DNA of 64,000 nt from Reichenbachiella faecimaris (GCF_900176375.1 NZ_FWYF01000004.1:62001-126000), one strand, 5' to 3'; positions 27,980-37,179 are shown, counted from the stretch's first letter. Made by a program: numbers and translations. The notes: generated from the sequence alone by a model not told the origin.

Positions 27980-28408
27980 TTATTTGCTCAATAGCCAGTT
28001 GAACGCTTCATCAACATCCTGAAAGAATTTGTTTTTAGAAGCTTCTGCTATTTTGATGGCACTTTGGATATCGTCTAAAGAGAACTTGGCAAAAACATCC
28101 GTGGGCGAAACTGTGGCTGAGTATTCAATACCTACTTTAATCATTTCTTTTGTAAAGTCGCCAGCAATGTACTTCTGAGATTGCTCATCGAGCACTTCTA
28201 TTTCCCTGGCATCATAAAGCACCTTTCGAGCCCCTTCAAAAGTCACTGCATCAATGATCCGCTGTGCTACTGCTATGATCTCATCATAGGTACAAAATCC
28301 AGTCCAACGACTGGTTAAAATTTTATTAATCGGGCTCCAAAACACCTGAACATAAGGTTTATTCAAATAAACCTTTGCATCTTTTGGTATCTCAATTGAT
28401 GTATGCAT
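27980..28408 (-). CDS. Conserved hypothetical protein, possible STAS/SpoIIAA-like fold
   Basis: A 142-residue protein. I set the start at ATG 28408 (MHTSIEIPKDAKVYLN), because a TAACTTTG -7 box on the minus strand at 28442-28449 lies between it and the longer in-frame start. The pattern RWTGFCTYDEIIAVAQRIIDAVTFEGARKVLYDAREIEVL is alternating strand and helix and recalls SpoIIAA/STAS-like modules seen in many Bacteroidota proteins. That resemblance is weak. No catalytic motif was seen. Confidence 0.65.
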   Translation of the reverse strand: MHTSIEIPKDAKVYLNKPYVQVFWSPINKILTSRWTGFCTYDEIIAVAQRIIDAVTFEGARKVLYDAREIEVLDEQSQKYIAGDFTKEMIKVGIEYSATVSPTDVFAKFSLDDIQSAIKIAEASKNKFFQDVDEAFNWLLSK

Positions 28409-28528
28409 TTTCTCCCTTTGATCAAAATAACTCAGTGTTAACAAAGTTAAGATCATTTTAAAAAAATTGCAGAATTATGCTGCTATTTTATTAGAATAGA
28501 AAAACGTTTAGGGTTTTCAAATTGAAAA

Positions 28529-28993
28529 TTAGCGATATTGATAGCGAGCAGGGTTATCCAGCATAGGGAGATTCAACAAGGCAGCTTCTTCTTTACTGAT
28601 TTTATTAGACTTAAAAATACTACCAGAAGCATCTGCTACTTTCTCTGACAATTGCAGTAAAAAATCATAATATCTTACAGCGTCTTTTACATCCACTTTT
28701 GATAGTATACTATTTAATTGCCTTAGCGTCACCGTTATTTTAGCCATGGTGACGTCCATTTCTTTTGATGCTTCTACCATCCACCTGTTTAGTAACACTG
28801 GCATTCTCTCTCCAACCTCTAAAAAATATGAGACCCAAAAATCTTTTGGTTCAGTAACAAATTTGGTAGCCGCCTTTAGCTCTTTACTGCCTATTTTACT
28901 ATCTGCTCCTGCAATAAGTATGGCAACTAAGGCAGGTGCCTCATACAACATTTCCACCTCATCGTCTCTTAGGTTCAAAAATTCGCTATTCAT
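28529..28993 (-). CDS. TerB-like helical protein, unknown
   Basis: A 154-residue, wholly helical protein. The segment LYEAPALVAILIAGADSKIGSKELKAATKFV and the later YYDFLLQLSEKVADASGSIFKSNKISKEEAALLNLP show the acidic D-x-KI/EL pattern of TerB-type domains, which bind metal ions in TerB itself. It is a single gene. The TerB link is by eye, but it is notable that a clear TerB-like domain also starts the ABCG transporter at 8359. Its role is unknown. Confidence 0.65.
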   Translation of the reverse strand: MNSEFLNLRDDEVEMLYEAPALVAILIAGADSKIGSKELKAATKFVTEPKDFWVSYFLEVGERMPVLLNRWMVEASKEMDVTMAKITVTLRQLNSILSKVDVKDAVRYYDFLLQLSEKVADASGSIFKSNKISKEEAALLNLPMLDNPARYQYR

Positions 28994-29189
28994 AGTATTT
29001 CCAAATTTTAGTGTGCGAAAAAGAATCTATCCTCTAGATTATCAAATTGTATGAAGCAAAAATATCCTTCAAATGACTGAGAAGTAATCCCTACAAATGA
29101 CCAATTTTCAATGTCACTAGTTTTGGTGATAAATTCCCAAACGCCACGCACTTATGAGACAATTCCAGTTAATTTTGTCCGTAATCTTT

Positions 29190-29380
29190 AAGCTCAACTT
29201 TGCGTATTGTTTTACTCATTTCTCTTTAGGAAATTCATTTTCCTAAAAGGTCTTGCTTGTATTCAACCTGCTCCATCTCATACTGAAGAAATAGATGCTC
29301 TGTTTCAACAGTATGACGGCCAAATCGACAAAAACCCTAAAATAGCATTAGATAATACAAAAAAACACTTGATCTCCTGA
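29190..29380 (+). pseudogene. Possible truncated gene start without a start codon
   Basis: In the 418-base gap between the TerB-like gene and thiL, one plus-strand frame is open from about 29190 to the TGA at 29378. It reads as a signal-peptide-like segment (RKFIFLKGLACIQP) followed by HTEEIDALFQQYDGQID and NPKIALDNTKKHL, resembling the first helices of secreted TPR or sensor proteins. There is no ATG where one is expected. A promoter-like TTTG (29174-29177) with CAACTTTG (29195-29202) lies just upstream. This is probably the decayed head of a lost gene. The remainder of the gap holds only a short inverted repeat at 29367-29394. Confidence 0.3.
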
Positions 29381-29411
29381 ATAGAGGCGATCAAGCATGA
29401 CCTGGGGTGAC

Positions 29412-30446
29412 CTAAAAGTGCTTCCAACCTTGAGCTTGTAGCGCTACTGTATTGTTATTTTTAGTTACCATTTTAAGCCCATTGGCTCTTTTGTCTACAT
29501 AGCCAATAGTTGCTATGTCAGCGTGATTTTTAATCTTCTCAAAATCGTTTTGACCTATAGTAAATAGCAATTCATAATCCTCTCCCCCGTTCAAAGCACA
29601 TGTCATTGGATCCATATTGAACTCCACAGCTGTGTCGTAGGTCATTTTGGCAATAGGTAGTTTGTCCTCGTATATAGTCACACCCACTTCTGAGTTTTTC
29701 GCAATATGAAAAAGCTCTGAAGCCAGTCCATCAGATATATCAATCATGGAAGTAGGAACTAAGCCCAGATCACCTAATTCATGAATCACGTCCATTCTAG
29801 CTGAAGGTTTTAGCTGACGCTTCACAATGAAATCGTATTTCTCCAAATCAGGTTGCATCTCTGGATTCTCTTTGAATACTGCTTTTTCTCTTTCTAGTAC
29901 TTGTAATCCTAAGAAAGCTCCACCCAAATCACCAGTGACACAAATGATGTCATTTTCCTTTGCATTTTTTCGGTAAACCACTTTTTCCTTTTGCACTTCA
30001 CCTATGACAGCAACAGAAATAACCAAGCCCGAAGGTGAGGAAGTGGTATCCCCACCTACCAAATCCACGGAATAGTCTTCGCAAGCAAACTGAATTCCTT
30101 TATACAATTCTTCTATGGCTTCCACTGAGAATCGATTGCTCAAACCCAGACTAACTGTAATTTGCTTTGGTAAACCATTCATAGCAGCAATGTCAGATAC
30201 ATTTACAGCCACGGCCTTATAGCCCAAATGCTGCAGTGGCATATAAGATAGATCGAAATGCACCCCCTCCAACAGCATGTCAGTAGATAGCAACTGTAGC
30301 AAATCACCAGACCCAAATACAGCCGCATCGTCTCCTATTCCCTTTAAGGTAGAGCTATTTTTGTTGGTGAATTTTGAGCTGATTTGATCAATCAATCCAA
30401 ATTCACCTATTTCTCCTATCTCTGTTCTCTTTTGCTGCTCTGACAT
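29412..30446 (-). CDS. thiL: Thiamine-monophosphate kinase
   Basis: A 344-residue ThiL that phosphorylates thiamine monophosphate to the diphosphate cofactor. Family motifs are EFGLIDQIS, GIGDDAAVF, STDMLLEGVHF, KAVAVNVSDIAAMNG, VDLVGGDTTSSPSG and the late ALNGGEDYELLFTI. I chose ATG 30446 because it sits two bases after the mce stop; a longer in-frame start would lie inside mce. Thiamine diphosphate is the cofactor of the E1 encoded by pdhB, though the genes are not linked. It is second in an mce-thiL operon. Confidence 0.95.
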   Translation of the reverse strand: MSEQQKRTEIGEIGEFGLIDQISSKFTNKNSSTLKGIGDDAAVFGSGDLLQLLSTDMLLEGVHFDLSYMPLQHLGYKAVAVNVSDIAAMNGLPKQITVSLGLSNRFSVEAIEELYKGIQFACEDYSVDLVGGDTTSSPSGLVISVAVIGEVQKEKVVYRKNAKENDIICVTGDLGGAFLGLQVLEREKAVFKENPEMQPDLEKYDFIVKRQLKPSARMDVIHELGDLGLVPTSMIDISDGLASELFHIAKNSEVGVTIYEDKLPIAKMTYDTAVEFNMDPMTCALNGGEDYELLFTIGQNDFEKIKNHADIATIGYVDKRANGLKMVTKNNNTVALQAQGWKHF

Positions 30447-30448
30447 TG

Positions 30449-30850
30449 TTATTCTTTGATTTCCTGACATAACTCTACTAGCACCCCATTGCTTGATTTT
30501 GGATGAAGGAAGCAAACCAATTTATTGTCTGCACCTTTCTTTGGCTCCTTGTTGATCAACTGAAAGCCTTCTCCTTCCAATCGCTTCATTTCGGATAAAA
30601 TATCTTCTACCTCAAAAGCCAAATGATGGATACCTTCACCTTTCTTCTCAATAAACTTGGCAATGGCGCTGTCCTCACCAGTGGCTTCCAACAATTCCAC
30701 TTTGGATTCACCAACCTGAAAAAAAGAAGTAGATACATTTTCAGACTCAACTGTCTCAACTTTGTAGCTGGACTGGCCAAATAATTGTTCGAAAAGCTGA
30801 TTCGAATCCTTTAGGTTCTTTACAGCAATGCCTATGTGCTCTAACTTCAT
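30449..30850 (-). CDS. mce: Methylmalonyl-CoA epimerase
   Basis: A 133-residue glyoxalase-fold protein that swaps the S and R forms of methylmalonyl-CoA. Metal ligands appear as H5 (MKLEHIGIAV), H75 or H76 (GIHHLAFEVED) and E126 (GVLVELCQ), in the usual spacing. It supplies the (R)-substrate for MutAB, encoded 6 kb away. It leads the operon with thiL. Confidence 0.94.
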   Translation of the reverse strand: MKLEHIGIAVKNLKDSNQLFEQLFGQSSYKVETVESENVSTSFFQVGESKVELLEATGEDSAIAKFIEKKGEGIHHLAFEVEDILSEMKRLEGEGFQLINKEPKKGADNKLVCFLHPKSSNGVLVELCQEIKE

Positions 30851-30997
30851 TTTGGGGATTAATTATTCAAAACGATTCTAAATAAATCGTTAGATTTGCA
30901 AAAAAAGTGAAACTTTTCTGGATGAGGAAGGGTTTTCTACTATTAAAAGTTTGACATTCAAATCGGTATTCAAAATACCATTAGATATAAATAAAAT

Positions 30998-31327
30998 ATG
31001 TTGACCGTATCAGAAAAAGCGCAAATCAGAATCGTAGAGTTGAAGAAAGCTGAAGGCCATACTGAAAACCATAATTTAAGGGTTTCTGTGAAAGGTGGTG
31101 GATGCTCTGGGCTGATGTACGATTTATCATTCGATGATCAAATCACTGAAAAAGATGATGTGTTCGAAGGAGAGAATGGAGTAAGAGTAATTGTGGATAA
31201 AAAGAGTCTATTCTACCTATTAGATACTACTTTGGATTTCTCAGATGGATTGAATGGCAAAGGCTTTCAATTTGTAAACCCTAACGCTACACGAACTTGT
31301 GGTTGTGGCGAGAGTTTCGCAGTATAG
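30998..31327 (+). CDS. IscA/SufA-type iron-sulfur assembly protein
   Basis: A 109-residue A-type carrier protein. It has the three family cysteines: C36 in GGGCSG, and C101 and C103 in TCGCGESF. These bind iron or a transient cluster for delivery to target enzymes. It begins with MLTVSEKAQIRIVEL, normal for ErpA/IscA. It stands alone rather than in a suf or isc operon. A short inverted repeat (GGTATT/AATACC, 30965-30979) lies just upstream of the start and could be a regulator site. It may serve the iron-sulfur membrane protein gene that converges from the other side. Confidence 0.92.
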   Translation: MLTVSEKAQIRIVELKKAEGHTENHNLRVSVKGGGCSGLMYDLSFDDQITEKDDVFEGENGVRVIVDKKSLFYLLDTTLDFSDGLNGKGFQFVNPNATRTCGCGESFAV

Positions 31328-31351
31328 GCAAGTGTACCTTAAAGATATTGG

Positions 31352-31385
31352 ATAGCCGTGGATTACCTCTACGGCTATTTTTTTA
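31352..31385. terminator. Intrinsic terminator between convergent genes
   Basis: A stem of at least 8 bases (31352-31359 with 31371-31378) is followed by seven T on the plus strand. It ends the IscA gene and overlaps the last codon of the converging gene. Confidence 0.85.
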
Positions 31386-33174
31386 TCTCAGGAAAGCTAT
31401 TGTTCCCAATCAGTCCAGCTGACTCAAAACGATTATCATCCGCACGATTTTCTAAATTGAGCACTCCCCGTGGACAAACTGCCGAACAAACCCCACATCC
31501 TACACAGGATGAACGCACTATATTTTCTCCTCGTTGAGCATACCACCTCACATCAATTCCCATTTCACAATAGGTAGAACAATTGCCACAAGAAATGCAT
31601 TGTCCTCCGTTGGTGGTAATCCTAAATCTAGACTTGAATCGCTGAACTAATCCCAGATAGGCAGCCAATGGACAACCAAATCTGCACCACACCCTATTGC
31701 CCATTAACGGATAAAAACCGGTACCTACAACACCTGCAAAGCCTGCACCAATCCATCCTCCATAAATCGAGCGCAGCTGATAGGAACTCACACCAAGTAC
31801 TTCACTCTCACCAGTCCAGTAGGTGTACAAGACAGCCATGGTCATGACAATGGCAAAAACCAGCACGCCATGAATGGAAACCCTTTCAAATTTCCAAGCC
31901 TTCAGCGACTTATCAGACAATTGGCGAAAAGGATCACCAGCAGTCTCTGCGAGCCCTCCACATCCACAGACCCATGAGCAATACCATCTTTTACCAAAGA
32001 AATAAACCATAACAGGGACTCCAATTAGCGTAAGGCCGATTCCCCAGCCCAGCATAAACCATCCAATGCCTCCGTGATTGATCAACGTATTCAATTCGTT
32101 ATCAAAAAAGAAATCATAATCCAGGGGCCAAATGTTCTTAAAGTCAAAATAAGGTTGATTCAGTCTAATCAGTATTTCAGGAATAAGAAAGGCGAAGGCC
32201 AATTGAAAGAACATCACAGAAGCAGTTCTCCAAAGTTGATACCTGCTATGACGATACTTGATCATCATTCTTACACCCATGACCAAAATGGCCAGCGTGT
32301 AAATAAACCCATAGAGGAAAAATCGTCCCGCATCATCACCTTTGAGCCATTGACTGACAGGATCTACCATCAAAATCCAGCTGGTCATATACTCTGGGTA
32401 GAAATACAAAACGATGTAAAAAAGGATCAAAAAACTTCCTAGTAATATCCCTATCCACCCAACATTTTGGGTTTTGCTATGAAACGTTCCATCATTTTTT
32501 ATTCCTGGAGGGCCCAATATTTTCTTGTTAGGCAGTATATAAAGTAAGGCTCCCAATAATGTCAAACCATACACCAGCATGAGTGAAAGACCTTTGTTTT
32601 GCGACACCCAGCCAAAGGACGATCCCTTTGTCAGGGAGTACTTCAAGTCTTTTATCTCATATTCGTTAAAACCTTTTTGATTGACAATTCCATATTTAGC
32701 CATATTGTCTTGAACTATGAGTAGTGACTTGCGCATTTCATTTTCGTTTTCGAAAGTACGACCATCTAGCCATCCCCCAAAAGACTGAAAAGCTTCCCAT
32801 TGAAAAGAAGTGATTGCATCCTTCGTCTTAAAAGCCAATTGAGTCTTTTCCAAAGAAAAGGCCCCCACCTTATTTATTGCCAAAATTTGATCAATCTTCT
32901 GATCATTGATTCCAAAACGTTCGAGTTGATATTTATTGATCTCAGTGAATAAACCATCCAACATCAAATTGTAACTGAACGAATGGTGATAGACCTCGCC
33001 CAACTCTTTTTCACCAAATGACTTTATCAAGCCAGATTTAGCAGAATTTTCTACCTGATCGTCAATAGTGTCTTCAGTGAGCTTATAACTTTCACTTCCG
33101 AAACTCATCACAAACGTTCCAAAACCTATCAAGAAAACAACCAAGCCAATATTTTGTATCAGTTTATAATTCAT
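31375..33174 (-). CDS. NosR/NapH-like membrane protein with two 4Fe-4S clusters
   Basis: A 599-residue integral membrane iron-sulfur protein. An N-terminal span (~9-27) is followed by a periplasmic region (~30-190) and about six further spans. Cytoplasmic cysteine motifs typical of NosR/NapH follow: WYCSWVCGCGG and VWCRFGCPLAAYLGL. The C-terminal ferredoxin domain has two clusters with ligands at C526-C529-C532-C536 and C557-C560-C563-C567. It probably passes electrons across the inner membrane to a periplasmic acceptor. It overlaps the upstream FAD oxidoreductase gene by 4 bases, so the flavoprotein is the likely electron donor. The final acceptor is unknown; no reductase is encoded nearby. 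Confidence 0.87.
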   Translation of the reverse strand: MNYKLIQNIGLVVFLIGFGTFVMSFGSESYKLTEDTIDDQVENSAKSGLIKSFGEKELGEVYHHSFSYNLMLDGLFTEINKYQLERFGINDQKIDQILAINKVGAFSLEKTQLAFKTKDAITSFQWEAFQSFGGWLDGRTFENENEMRKSLLIVQDNMAKYGIVNQKGFNEYEIKDLKYSLTKGSSFGWVSQNKGLSLMLVYGLTLLGALLYILPNKKILGPPGIKNDGTFHSKTQNVGWIGILLGSFLILFYIVLYFYPEYMTSWILMVDPVSQWLKGDDAGRFFLYGFIYTLAILVMGVRMMIKYRHSRYQLWRTASVMFFQLAFAFLIPEILIRLNQPYFDFKNIWPLDYDFFFDNELNTLINHGGIGWFMLGWGIGLTLIGVPVMVYFFGKRWYCSWVCGCGGLAETAGDPFRQLSDKSLKAWKFERVSIHGVLVFAIVMTMAVLYTYWTGESEVLGVSSYQLRSIYGGWIGAGFAGVVGTGFYPLMGNRVWCRFGCPLAAYLGLVQRFKSRFRITTNGGQCISCGNCSTYCEMGIDVRWYAQRGENIVRSSCVGCGVCSAVCPRGVLNLENRADDNRFESAGLIGNNSFPEIKK

Positions 33175-34511
33175 GCAAAAAATCTTTTAATCAATGAAGG
33201 TTTTCCATTTTCTATTGGCATATAGTCGAATTCTTGATTGAATTTCTCTCGAATGCTATATTCATGGGTCTTGTAAAATTCAGGATCAAAATTGGCCTGT
33301 TCTAGATTTGCCAATACAAAATTCATCTTACAACCATTTGCAATCCAGCCATCCCACACTTCATGTCGCATTCTCATTCCCATAACATTTACACCCACAA
33401 CAGTCATATATTTTTCATTAAAAACAATCCTCAATGACTTCTTGCTGTCTTCAGATTGCCATAAGAATTGTTCCTGACCAGTTTCTAATTGAGGTTTTAC
33501 CTGACCATAGGTTTGATACTCGATATTGAAGAATTTGGCTGAATTAAACCAAATTCCAGGACTGTAAGCAGTTTTATCACCTGTAATAGTTCTCGCCACT
33601 GTCTCTCCCATCATACGCCCCGTGTACCAGACTTGCTCAACTGGCCGCCTGCCTGCTGGAGGATTCTGATGCTCAGCACAATCTCCTATGGCATAGACAT
33701 CAGGAATGTTAGTTTCTAAAAATTCGTTCACGCATACACCTTTACGAATGACCAACCCAGAGTCTTCTAACCACTTGACGTTGGGAGAAACACCCACTGT
33801 AAGTCCTACAAATTGACAATCAATTTCTTCACCCTTGTTAGTAACAATTCCTGTCACACAATTATTAGTATCGGTTATTATATTCTTCAATTCTGTTTCT
33901 AGCCTTAAATCTATCTGGTGATCTCGAATCTCCTGATTGATCATTTCAGACTCCTCTTTTGGCAATACAAGGTTCCAAAAGCTAGTTTCTCTAACTAAAA
34001 AAGTGACTTGAATTTTCCTTGAATGAAGCATTTCGGCCAATTCGATACCAATGAGTCCTCCCCCTACAATCACTGCACGTTTAATTGATCGAGTTTGCTC
34101 ACTTATGTAGTCCAAATCTTGCTTGCTATACAACCCACTCACTCCAACAGCCTCTTGTCCTGGCCACCCGAACTTATTGGATATAGAACCAGTAGCAATA
34201 ATTAAAGTATCATAGACAACACTGGCTTGATCTTTAATAGTGAGTTTTTTGGATTCAAAGTCTATGGATTTCACCCAACCTTTAATCAAATTAATCTTGT
34301 TCTTTACCCAAAACCAATTCTCATAGGGTTGTGTATGTTCAAACTCCATGTGGCCCATATAAACATACATCAGAGCAGTACGAGAGAAAAAATAATCCGT
34401 TTCCCCTGAAATAATAGTGATTTCGCAATTGCTCTTTTTTCTAATGTGGCGTGCTGCTGTAATCCCAGCTACCCCATTTCCAATGATTACGACGTGTTTT
34501 TGTTCTTGCAT
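33171..34511 (-). CDS. FAD/NAD(P)-dependent oxidoreductase
   Basis: A 446-residue flavoprotein of the pyridine nucleotide-disulfide/rubredoxin-reductase family. It has an FAD site G11-x-G13-x-x-G16 (VIIGNGVAGITAAR), a second dinucleotide site AVIVGGGLIGIELAEML, and VYAIGDCAEH near the end of the core. There is no CxxC redox disulfide, so it is of the ferredoxin or nitrite-reductase-like type. It is the first gene of a two-gene operon with the iron-sulfur membrane protein, with a 4-base overlap. It probably feeds NAD(P)H electrons to that protein. Confidence 0.88.
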   Translation of the reverse strand: MQEQKHVVIIGNGVAGITAARHIRKKSNCEITIISGETDYFFSRTALMYVYMGHMEFEHTQPYENWFWVKNKINLIKGWVKSIDFESKKLTIKDQASVVYDTLIIATGSISNKFGWPGQEAVGVSGLYSKQDLDYISEQTRSIKRAVIVGGGLIGIELAEMLHSRKIQVTFLVRETSFWNLVLPKEESEMINQEIRDHQIDLRLETELKNIITDTNNCVTGIVTNKGEEIDCQFVGLTVGVSPNVKWLEDSGLVIRKGVCVNEFLETNIPDVYAIGDCAEHQNPPAGRRPVEQVWYTGRMMGETVARTITGDKTAYSPGIWFNSAKFFNIEYQTYGQVKPQLETGQEQFLWQSEDSKKSLRIVFNEKYMTVVGVNVMGMRMRHEVWDGWIANGCKMNFVLANLEQANFDPEFYKTHEYSIREKFNQEFDYMPIENGKPSLIKRFFA

Positions 34512-34644
34512 TGAGTGTCAAACAGACATTTAGGCCCATTTCAAGTCTAAAATACAACTAACAGGCATAAAGTTCCTTTGATATAGGTAATTCCCCTAAT
34601 AAATAGTGAATACCCGTAATTTTCACATTTTTTCTAAGAATAGT

Positions 34645-34674
34645 TTTGTGTGTTGCAACAGCTTATTATCTTTG
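34645..34674 (+). promoter_or_regulatory. Bacteroidota consensus promoter with no protein gene behind it
   Basis: TTTG at 34645-34648, 18 bases, then an exact TATCTTTG at 34667-34674. No plus-strand protein gene begins until 35482, and an intrinsic terminator follows 130 bases downstream. The stretch 34512-34640 before it is the leader of the divergent FAD gene and shows nothing clear. Confidence 0.6.
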
Positions 34675-34680
34675 TATCAC

Positions 34681-34842
34681 AATTTCGAAAGAAAGAAAAA
34701 TATTTCGGATGTCTATATCTTTTTGGCACAGAAATCGTTATATTAGAATAGCATTCAATTACAACATTTAAGGTTGTTGAGGTAAGTTTAGGTTAGGTTG
34801 GTTTAGGGGTTGCACGTCAAAAGGCAGCCCCTTCCTTTTTTT
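34681..34842 (+). ncRNA. Candidate small RNA or leader-peptide transcript
   Basis: The interval runs from a consensus promoter to an intrinsic terminator (9-base stem 34805-34813 with 34824-34832, then a T-run to 34842), about 160 bases. It holds a 20-codon ORF at 34709-34771 starting MSISFWHRNRY, and a G/T-rich stretch with repeated GGTTTAG-like words at 34776-34810. It overlaps no gene. I cannot assign it to a known RNA family. The boundaries are predicted from sequence signals only. Confidence 0.45.
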
Positions 34843-34858
34843 AGCCCTTTTCAACTTA

Positions 34859-35341
34859 CTAGATCAAAGCAGTCAAATTTGCTATTTCACCTTCATACTT
34901 CTTGCAAGTCACTCCAAATTTTTGAAGAAAGTCTATACCTTCATCTGAACTCAACCCCTTGTACTCAGCATACGATTTCAAATACATCACCTCTGCTATT
35001 CCCATGGAATAGATAATTCTGGCACAAGAAAGACAAGGTGAGAGTGTCACATACAACTTAGAACCTTCGACAGAGGCATTATTCTTAACTGCATAGAGTA
35101 TGGCATTTTGTTCAGCATGAATGGCCAAAGTGCAACTGCCCTTGGAATCACGATCACATCCAGTCTCAGGAAACTCCTCATCACAATTGTGGGTATGGGC
35201 TGGTGGCCCATTATATCCAATGGATATAATTCTAGTCTCTTTTACTAAAACAGCTCCAACATGCCTTTTGATGCAATGCGAGCGTTTAGCGAGATTTACC
35301 GCCAATTCCATATAAATATCATCAAAATCAGGTCTCTTCAT
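34859..35341 (-). CDS. dCMP deaminase (ComEB-type)
   Basis: A 160-residue zinc deaminase. The zinc site is H75-A-E77 (IHAEQNAI) with P102-C103-x-x-C106 (SPCLSCARII). An extra cysteine-rich insert (NCDEEFPETGCDRDSKGSC, about 52-70) marks the dCMP deaminase branch and may bind a second zinc, as in phage T4-like forms. It makes dUMP for thymidylate synthesis. It is a single gene. Confidence 0.92.
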   Translation of the reverse strand: MKRPDFDDIYMELAVNLAKRSHCIKRHVGAVLVKETRIISIGYNGPPAHTHNCDEEFPETGCDRDSKGSCTLAIHAEQNAILYAVKNNASVEGSKLYVTLSPCLSCARIIYSMGIAEVMYLKSYAEYKGLSSDEGIDFLQKFGVTCKKYEGEIANLTALI

Positions 35342-35481
35342 ATTTCTTCATCTTAGAAAAGCAATTTACCCATTACCTTACTTTAGAAGTAGTATTTTAA
35401 TAGGTAATTGCTTTCATGCTTGCTCATCAATCCTAATTCCAATTAATTATTATTGTCATTCATTAATCACATATATAGTCC

Positions 35482-37179
35482 ATGACTGCTCGCCTAGTAC
35501 TCATCACTCTTTCCTTCCTTATGGTCTGTTGCCATGCACCACAATCCATAAATAAGTCAAATAAAGGGCTTCTCGGAAATCAATGTATGGTTGTATCTGC
35601 ACATGAGTTGGCCTCAGAAGCAGGTAAGCAAATCCTGTCACAAGGTGGTAATGCATTTGATGCTGCCGTAACTGTTCACTTTGTACTCGCAGTAGTCTAT
35701 CCCCAGGCTGGAAATATTGGTGGTGGTGGTTTTGCTATTTTCCGAGAGTCAAATGGAACCTCAGGATCTCTGGACTTTAGAGAAAAGGCTCCACTGCAAG
35801 CAACAAAAAACATGTACTTAAACGATGACGGAAATGTAATCCCAGGAAAAAGTTTGATGGGTCATCTAGCTGTTGGGGTGCCTGGGTCTGTTGATGGCCT
35901 ATTCACTTTACATAAAAAATATGGCTCTCTTCCTTGGTCACAATTGCTACAGCCAGCCGTTGATCTTGCTGAAAATGGACATACAATAAATGAATCCTTG
36001 GCTAAAGAACTCAATAGATTTCATGATGATTTTTTAGAAGTGAACAAGAGACAAACTGCATATACAAAAGATGGGGTTTGGAAAAAAGGAGATACTCTGA
36101 TCAATACCAATTTGGCAAAAACTCTCACAGCAATACAAGCCCAAGGGAGAGACGGATTCTACATGGGATGGGTAGCTCAAAAACTCATTAATGAAAGCAC
36201 AAATGGTCATGGGTTAATTACTATGACTGACCTAAATTTATACAAGTCCAAGTGGAGAAAACCACTGACTGGCTTTTACAAAAAACATCAGATTATTACC
36301 ATGGCACCGCCTTCTGCTGGTGGCGTGACACTGCTACAAATGCTACAAGGTTCGGAGCAGTTTGACTTTCAAAAATCAGGACATAACACGGCTGCTACCA
36401 TTCATCAAATGATTGAAATAGAAAGACGCGCATATGCTGACCGCGCCACCTATCTGGGTGATCCAGATTTCGTGAAAATACCCCTGGACTCTCTACTTAG
36501 TCGTGCATACAATTCTCAAAAATTTTCTAGCATAAACACTTCCCAAGCCACCCCCTCTTCCTCGATAAAAAAGGGGCAGGTCGAAGTAATCGAAAGCATG
36601 GAGACGACACACTTTTCCATTCTTGATACACAAGGAAATGCCGTCGCCATCACTACTACTTTGAATAGCTATTTTGGATCCAAAGTCATAGTAGAGGGGG
36701 CTGGCTTTTTTCTCAATAATGAGATGGATGATTTCAGTGCGCAGTCAGGTGTCCCTAACCAATTCGGACTAATCAGTACAGAGGTAAATTCGATCCAACC
36801 TGAGAAGAGGATGCTGAGTTCTATGACTCCCACAATTGTAGAAAAAGATGGTCAAGTCAAAATGATTATAGGGACTCCCGGTGGGTCTACCATTATTACT
36901 TCCGTCTACCAAACCATACTCAATATAATTGATCACAACATGACCATGCAGGAAGCAGTAAATGCTCCAAAATTTCACAGCCAATGGCTACCTGACAAGG
37001 TATACTTTGAGAAAGAAAAATTTGCTAAGAGCCTACTCGATTCGCTTACAAAACTGGGACATCAGACACAACTTAGAGCAGCAATTGGGAAACTCGAATG
37101 CATTTTAGTTTATGACGACGGCACCATTGAAGGAGCAGCTGATGTCACTAGAAATGAAAGTGCTGCGGCAGGCTTTTAA
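35482..37179 (+). CDS. ggt: Gamma-glutamyltransferase
   Basis: A 565-residue secreted Ntn-hydrolase that cleaves gamma-glutamyl bonds, for example in glutathione. The signal peptide (FLMVCCHAP) may be lipoprotein-type. Family blocks are NAFDAAVTVHFVLAVVYPQAGNIGGGGFAIF, LDFREKAP, GVPGSVDGLF and NNEMDDFS. The self-cleavage site is ESMETTHFSI, with T375 the likely catalytic nucleophile by position. GTPGGSTIIT forms the substrate loop near the end. The length is normal for an uncleaved proenzyme. It stands alone. Confidence 0.94.
   Translation: MTARLVLITLSFLMVCCHAPQSINKSNKGLLGNQCMVVSAHELASEAGKQILSQGGNAFDAAVTVHFVLAVVYPQAGNIGGGGFAIFRESNGTSGSLDFREKAPLQATKNMYLNDDGNVIPGKSLMGHLAVGVPGSVDGLFTLHKKYGSLPWSQLLQPAVDLAENGHTINESLAKELNRFHDDFLEVNKRQTAYTKDGVWKKGDTLINTNLAKTLTAIQAQGRDGFYMGWVAQKLINESTNGHGLITMTDLNLYKSKWRKPLTGFYKKHQIITMAPPSAGGVTLLQMLQGSEQFDFQKSGHNTAATIHQMIEIERRAYADRATYLGDPDFVKIPLDSLLSRAYNSQKFSSINTSQATPSSSIKKGQVEVIESMETTHFSILDTQGNAVAITTTLNSYFGSKVIVEGAGFFLNNEMDDFSAQSGVPNQFGLISTEVNSIQPEKRMLSSMTPTIVEKDGQVKMIIGTPGGSTIITSVYQTILNIIDHNMTMQEAVNAPKFHSQWLPDKVYFEKEKFAKSLLDSLTKLGHQTQLRAAIGKLECILVYDDGTIEGAADVTRNESAAAGF

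Noticed and set aside
34681-34842. 6S RNA or T-box assignment for the candidate small RNA
   Set aside because: No long bulged duplex and no T-box core sequence was seen, so no family name is justified.
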